Shown: positions 41,277 through 42,624 of the stretch, one piece after another | How the letters are laid out: each line of letters starts with the position of its first letter | Numbering within the stretch: position 1 is the stretch's first letter | From: DASYSL01 sp036003365 | GTDB taxonomy: Bacteria > Eisenbacteria > RBG-16-71-46 > DASYSL01 | NCBI GenBank assembly: GCA_036003365.1 | Contig: DASYSL010000048.1 | Coordinates: 1 to 42,624, forward strand | Reading direction: 5' to 3' | Length of the DNA: 42,624 nucleotides | The notes under the pieces: generated by a model | The model's database searches: none | The model's input: only the letters and a program-made list of their open reading frames with translations | What the model was told of the DNA's origin: nothing | Position numbers and translations under genes: made by a program

Positions 41277-42430
41277 CGTATTCCTCTCCCGTTGGTTTGA
41301 GGTTCGGCTGCAGTCGTCCCACCCTGGCGCACGTGGTTCTTCTCCCACGCGCGCACGTTCTTGCGCGCGGCATCGAAGATGCGCTCGTAGTTGCCCTTCA
41401 GGATCTTGGTCTTGGCGGCGGGGGTCAGACGGTCGAACACGGGCTTCCACAAGTCGAAGACCGCGTAGTAGGACTTCGCGTCCTTGGGGGCCACCGTATC
41501 GGTGCCGAAGAGGAAGCGATCGGGGTACTTGTTCAGCATCTCCGAGGTCTTCTGGATGGCCTCGGGACTCGAGATGGCGTACTTGGCGACTTCGTCCCAC
41601 GAGATGTCGAAGTAGAGATTCTTGTAAGCTGGATCGCCGAGCAGGCTCTCGACCATGGCGATGTGGCCGTCGACCGGCTGCACCACACGCCCGAGCCCGG
41701 TGTGCGCCCAGATGATGGTGTTGCGAGGATGCTTCGCGAACAGCCGGCGTGCCTGCTCGATGAAGATCGGCGGCGCGTTCTGCTTGCCGAACGGACGGTT
41801 CACGTCGCAGTGGAAGATGGCCACCAGGCCCGCGTCGGCGGCGAAGTCGAGCAGGCGATCGAGTGCCGGGTCGGCCAGACTGGCTGGACCCCCCGCGGTT
41901 TTCGAGGACACGAACTCCTTGTGGATGGAGAACTCGCCGATTCCCTCGAACACGCCCGGAAACGTTTCCAGCACGCGCCGCACGTGATCGGCCGCGTACA
42001 TGTCGGCGGGGTTGAACCCGGTGATCATGGGGTCGAAGCGCGCTCTCTCGGACGGGCTCAGCTTGAGGTATTCGGTGGCGATGACCGCATCGGTGAACGA
42101 GTAGTAGTACAGGGGAGCGTCGGAATCGAGGTAGTACGTGGGGGCCTCGTCACCCGAATTGGAATACGACCACTCCTGCTGCAGCGGAATGCCGAACAGC
42201 GTGGATCGACCCACACGCGTTCCCATGATCTTCAAGAACTGGCGGGCGTCGATTCCTTCTTGGATGTAATTGGTGAGATGGAAATGCGAGTCATCGAACT
42301 CGTATGCCCAGGCGGGGACCGAGAGAGCGGCGAAGACGAGCGCGAGAGAGGCGGCCAGCGTTCTTGGCGCAGACCAATAAACGGGCCACTTCCATGAGAG
42401 TTCCGTAAAGCACTCCTTCCCTGGGGGCAC
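41273..42430 (-). CDS. Exported amidohydrolase-2 family (TIM-barrel) protein
   Basis: The 385-residue protein has DSHFHLTNYIQEG (metal-binding HxH), AIFHCDVNRPFG, TIIWAHTGLGR and FLFGTDTVAP, giving the His-x-His, His, His and Asp metal ligands of the PF04909 amidohydrolase/decarboxylase family. Residues ~20-43 (SAPRTLAASLALVFAALSVP, then AWA) form a signal peptide, so the protein acts outside the cytoplasm. The only plausible in-frame start is GTG at 42430. It has no Shine-Dalgarno upstream, and AGGGAAGGAG lies just inside the frame, so the true start is doubtful. It is the first gene of the operon. Substrate is unknown; the family hydrolyses or decarboxylates many small molecules. Confidence 0.82.
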   Translation of the reverse strand: MPPGKECFTELSWKWPVYWSAPRTLAASLALVFAALSVPAWAYEFDDSHFHLTNYIQEGIDARQFLKIMGTRVGRSTLFGIPLQQEWSYSNSGDEAPTYYLDSDAPLYYYSFTDAVIATEYLKLSPSERARFDPMITGFNPADMYAADHVRRVLETFPGVFEGIGEFSIHKEFVSSKTAGGPASLADPALDRLLDFAADAGLVAIFHCDVNRPFGKQNAPPIFIEQARRLFAKHPRNTIIWAHTGLGRVVQPVDGHIAMVESLLGDPAYKNLYFDISWDEVAKYAISSPEAIQKTSEMLNKYPDRFLFGTDTVAPKDAKSYYAVFDLWKPVFDRLTPAAKTKILKGNYERIFDAARKNVRAWEKNHVRQGGTTAAEPQTNGRGIR

Positions 42431-42439
42431 AAAGAAGGC

Positions 42440-42455
42440 TGCAGTGGCTACTGCA
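42440..42455. promoter_or_regulatory. Inverted repeat downstream of the operon promoter (possible operator)
   Basis: TGCAGT, four bases, ACTGCA form a 16-base dyad between the -10 box and the first gene of the exported amide-degradation operon. Its position in the early transcribed leader suits a repressor site. Which regulator is unknown; none is encoded in the window. Confidence 0.35.
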
Positions 42456-42470
42456 CACTTCGCCTGCGAA

Positions 42471-42497
42471 ACTATAGGGCAAGAGCACGCGGGTCAA
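42471..42497 (-). promoter_or_regulatory. Candidate sigma-70 promoter of the exported amide-degradation operon
   Basis: On the minus strand, TTGACC (42497-42492) and TATAGT (42476-42471) are 15 bases apart, or 16 if the -35 box is read as GTTGAC. It points at the seven-gene operon and would give a leader of about 34 bases before GTG 42430. The remaining 42498-42624 shows no gene I can support. Confidence 0.55.
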
Positions 42498-42624
42498 CTT
42501 CTTGGGGCGAAACAGTCTCCATCGTCGAACGAACGATTCCTCGTACAAGACGCATGTGCGGTGGCGATTACCCCCCGGCGTGGCGTACTTGTGGCCTTTA
42601 TCGTCCCTCGCACGGGCAAGTGGA

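Noticed and set aside
42291..42548. 85-codon minus-strand frame at the right end
   Set aside because: It overlaps the amidohydrolase N-terminus and promoter region. An ATG inside it sits well behind AGGGAAGGAG, but the frame soon stops and lacks any domain.

Overview
The window is GC-rich bacterial DNA from a Gram-negative, diderm organism: it carries many beta-barrel outer-membrane proteins, Sec signal peptides and lipoproteins. Three large secreted proteins end in the same FlgD-like / type-A sorting-type tail (a GIY/GVY beta-strand and a final hydrophobic-hydrophobic-Arg). This style, with Asp-rich EF-hand-like runs and paralogous secreted proteins of unknown function, is typical of uncultured FCB-group bacteria such as Candidatus Eisenbacteria. 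That placement is inference from protein style; no rRNA or marker gene is present. I found no tRNA, rRNA, IS element, phage or CRISPR array.

Layout. 1-212: short repeats. 213-2797 (-): a MEMO-family protein coupled to an M20 peptidase/amidohydrolase. 2937-5740 (+): a GT4 glycosyltransferase overlapping a GT-C-like polytopic membrane protein. 5814-8619 (-): a secreted protein with a TadG-like C-terminus, then a HupE/UreJ-like membrane protein coupled to a DUF4198 protein. 8749-13966: two outer-membrane barrels, a lipoprotein, a GT2 glycosyltransferase, HU and a rhomboid protease. 13967-14445 is the only long gene-free stretch and holds a repeat copy and a 43-bp palindrome. 14446-16825 (+): a deoxyhypusine synthase-like enzyme with two small outer-membrane barrels. 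16982-26415: large secreted proteins in convergent pairs, including a beta-propeller/di-heme cytochrome c fusion. 26586-31277: an esterase and a PQQ-type sugar dehydrogenase (+), a YbjN-like protein (-), then a PA-IL-like secreted lectin and a beta-CASP RNase-like hydrolase (+). 31381-33412 (-): a small secreted peptide and an FHA-GAF-PP2C phosphatase.

The most striking region is 33526-42430 (-), a compact seven-gene operon with a plausible sigma-70 promoter at its start and a strong terminator at its end. Every product has an apparent export signal: an amidohydrolase, a DcaP-like porin, aspartate ammonia-lyase, L-asparaginase, an OprO/P-like porin, glutaminase and another barrel protein. Together they would form an extracytoplasmic route converting Gln to Glu and Asn to Asp to fumarate, releasing ammonia, with three outer-membrane channels for substrates and products. 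An exported aspartase is unusual, since the family is normally cytoplasmic.

Genes are tightly packed. ATGA/GTGA/TTGA stop-start overlaps join 1607-1610, 4187-4190, 7789-7792, 16160-16163, 19735-19738, 27611-27614 and 41273-41276. Several open frames extend far upstream of the true start because stops are rare at this GC content; starts here were chosen from Shine-Dalgarno sites, signal peptides and family alignment.
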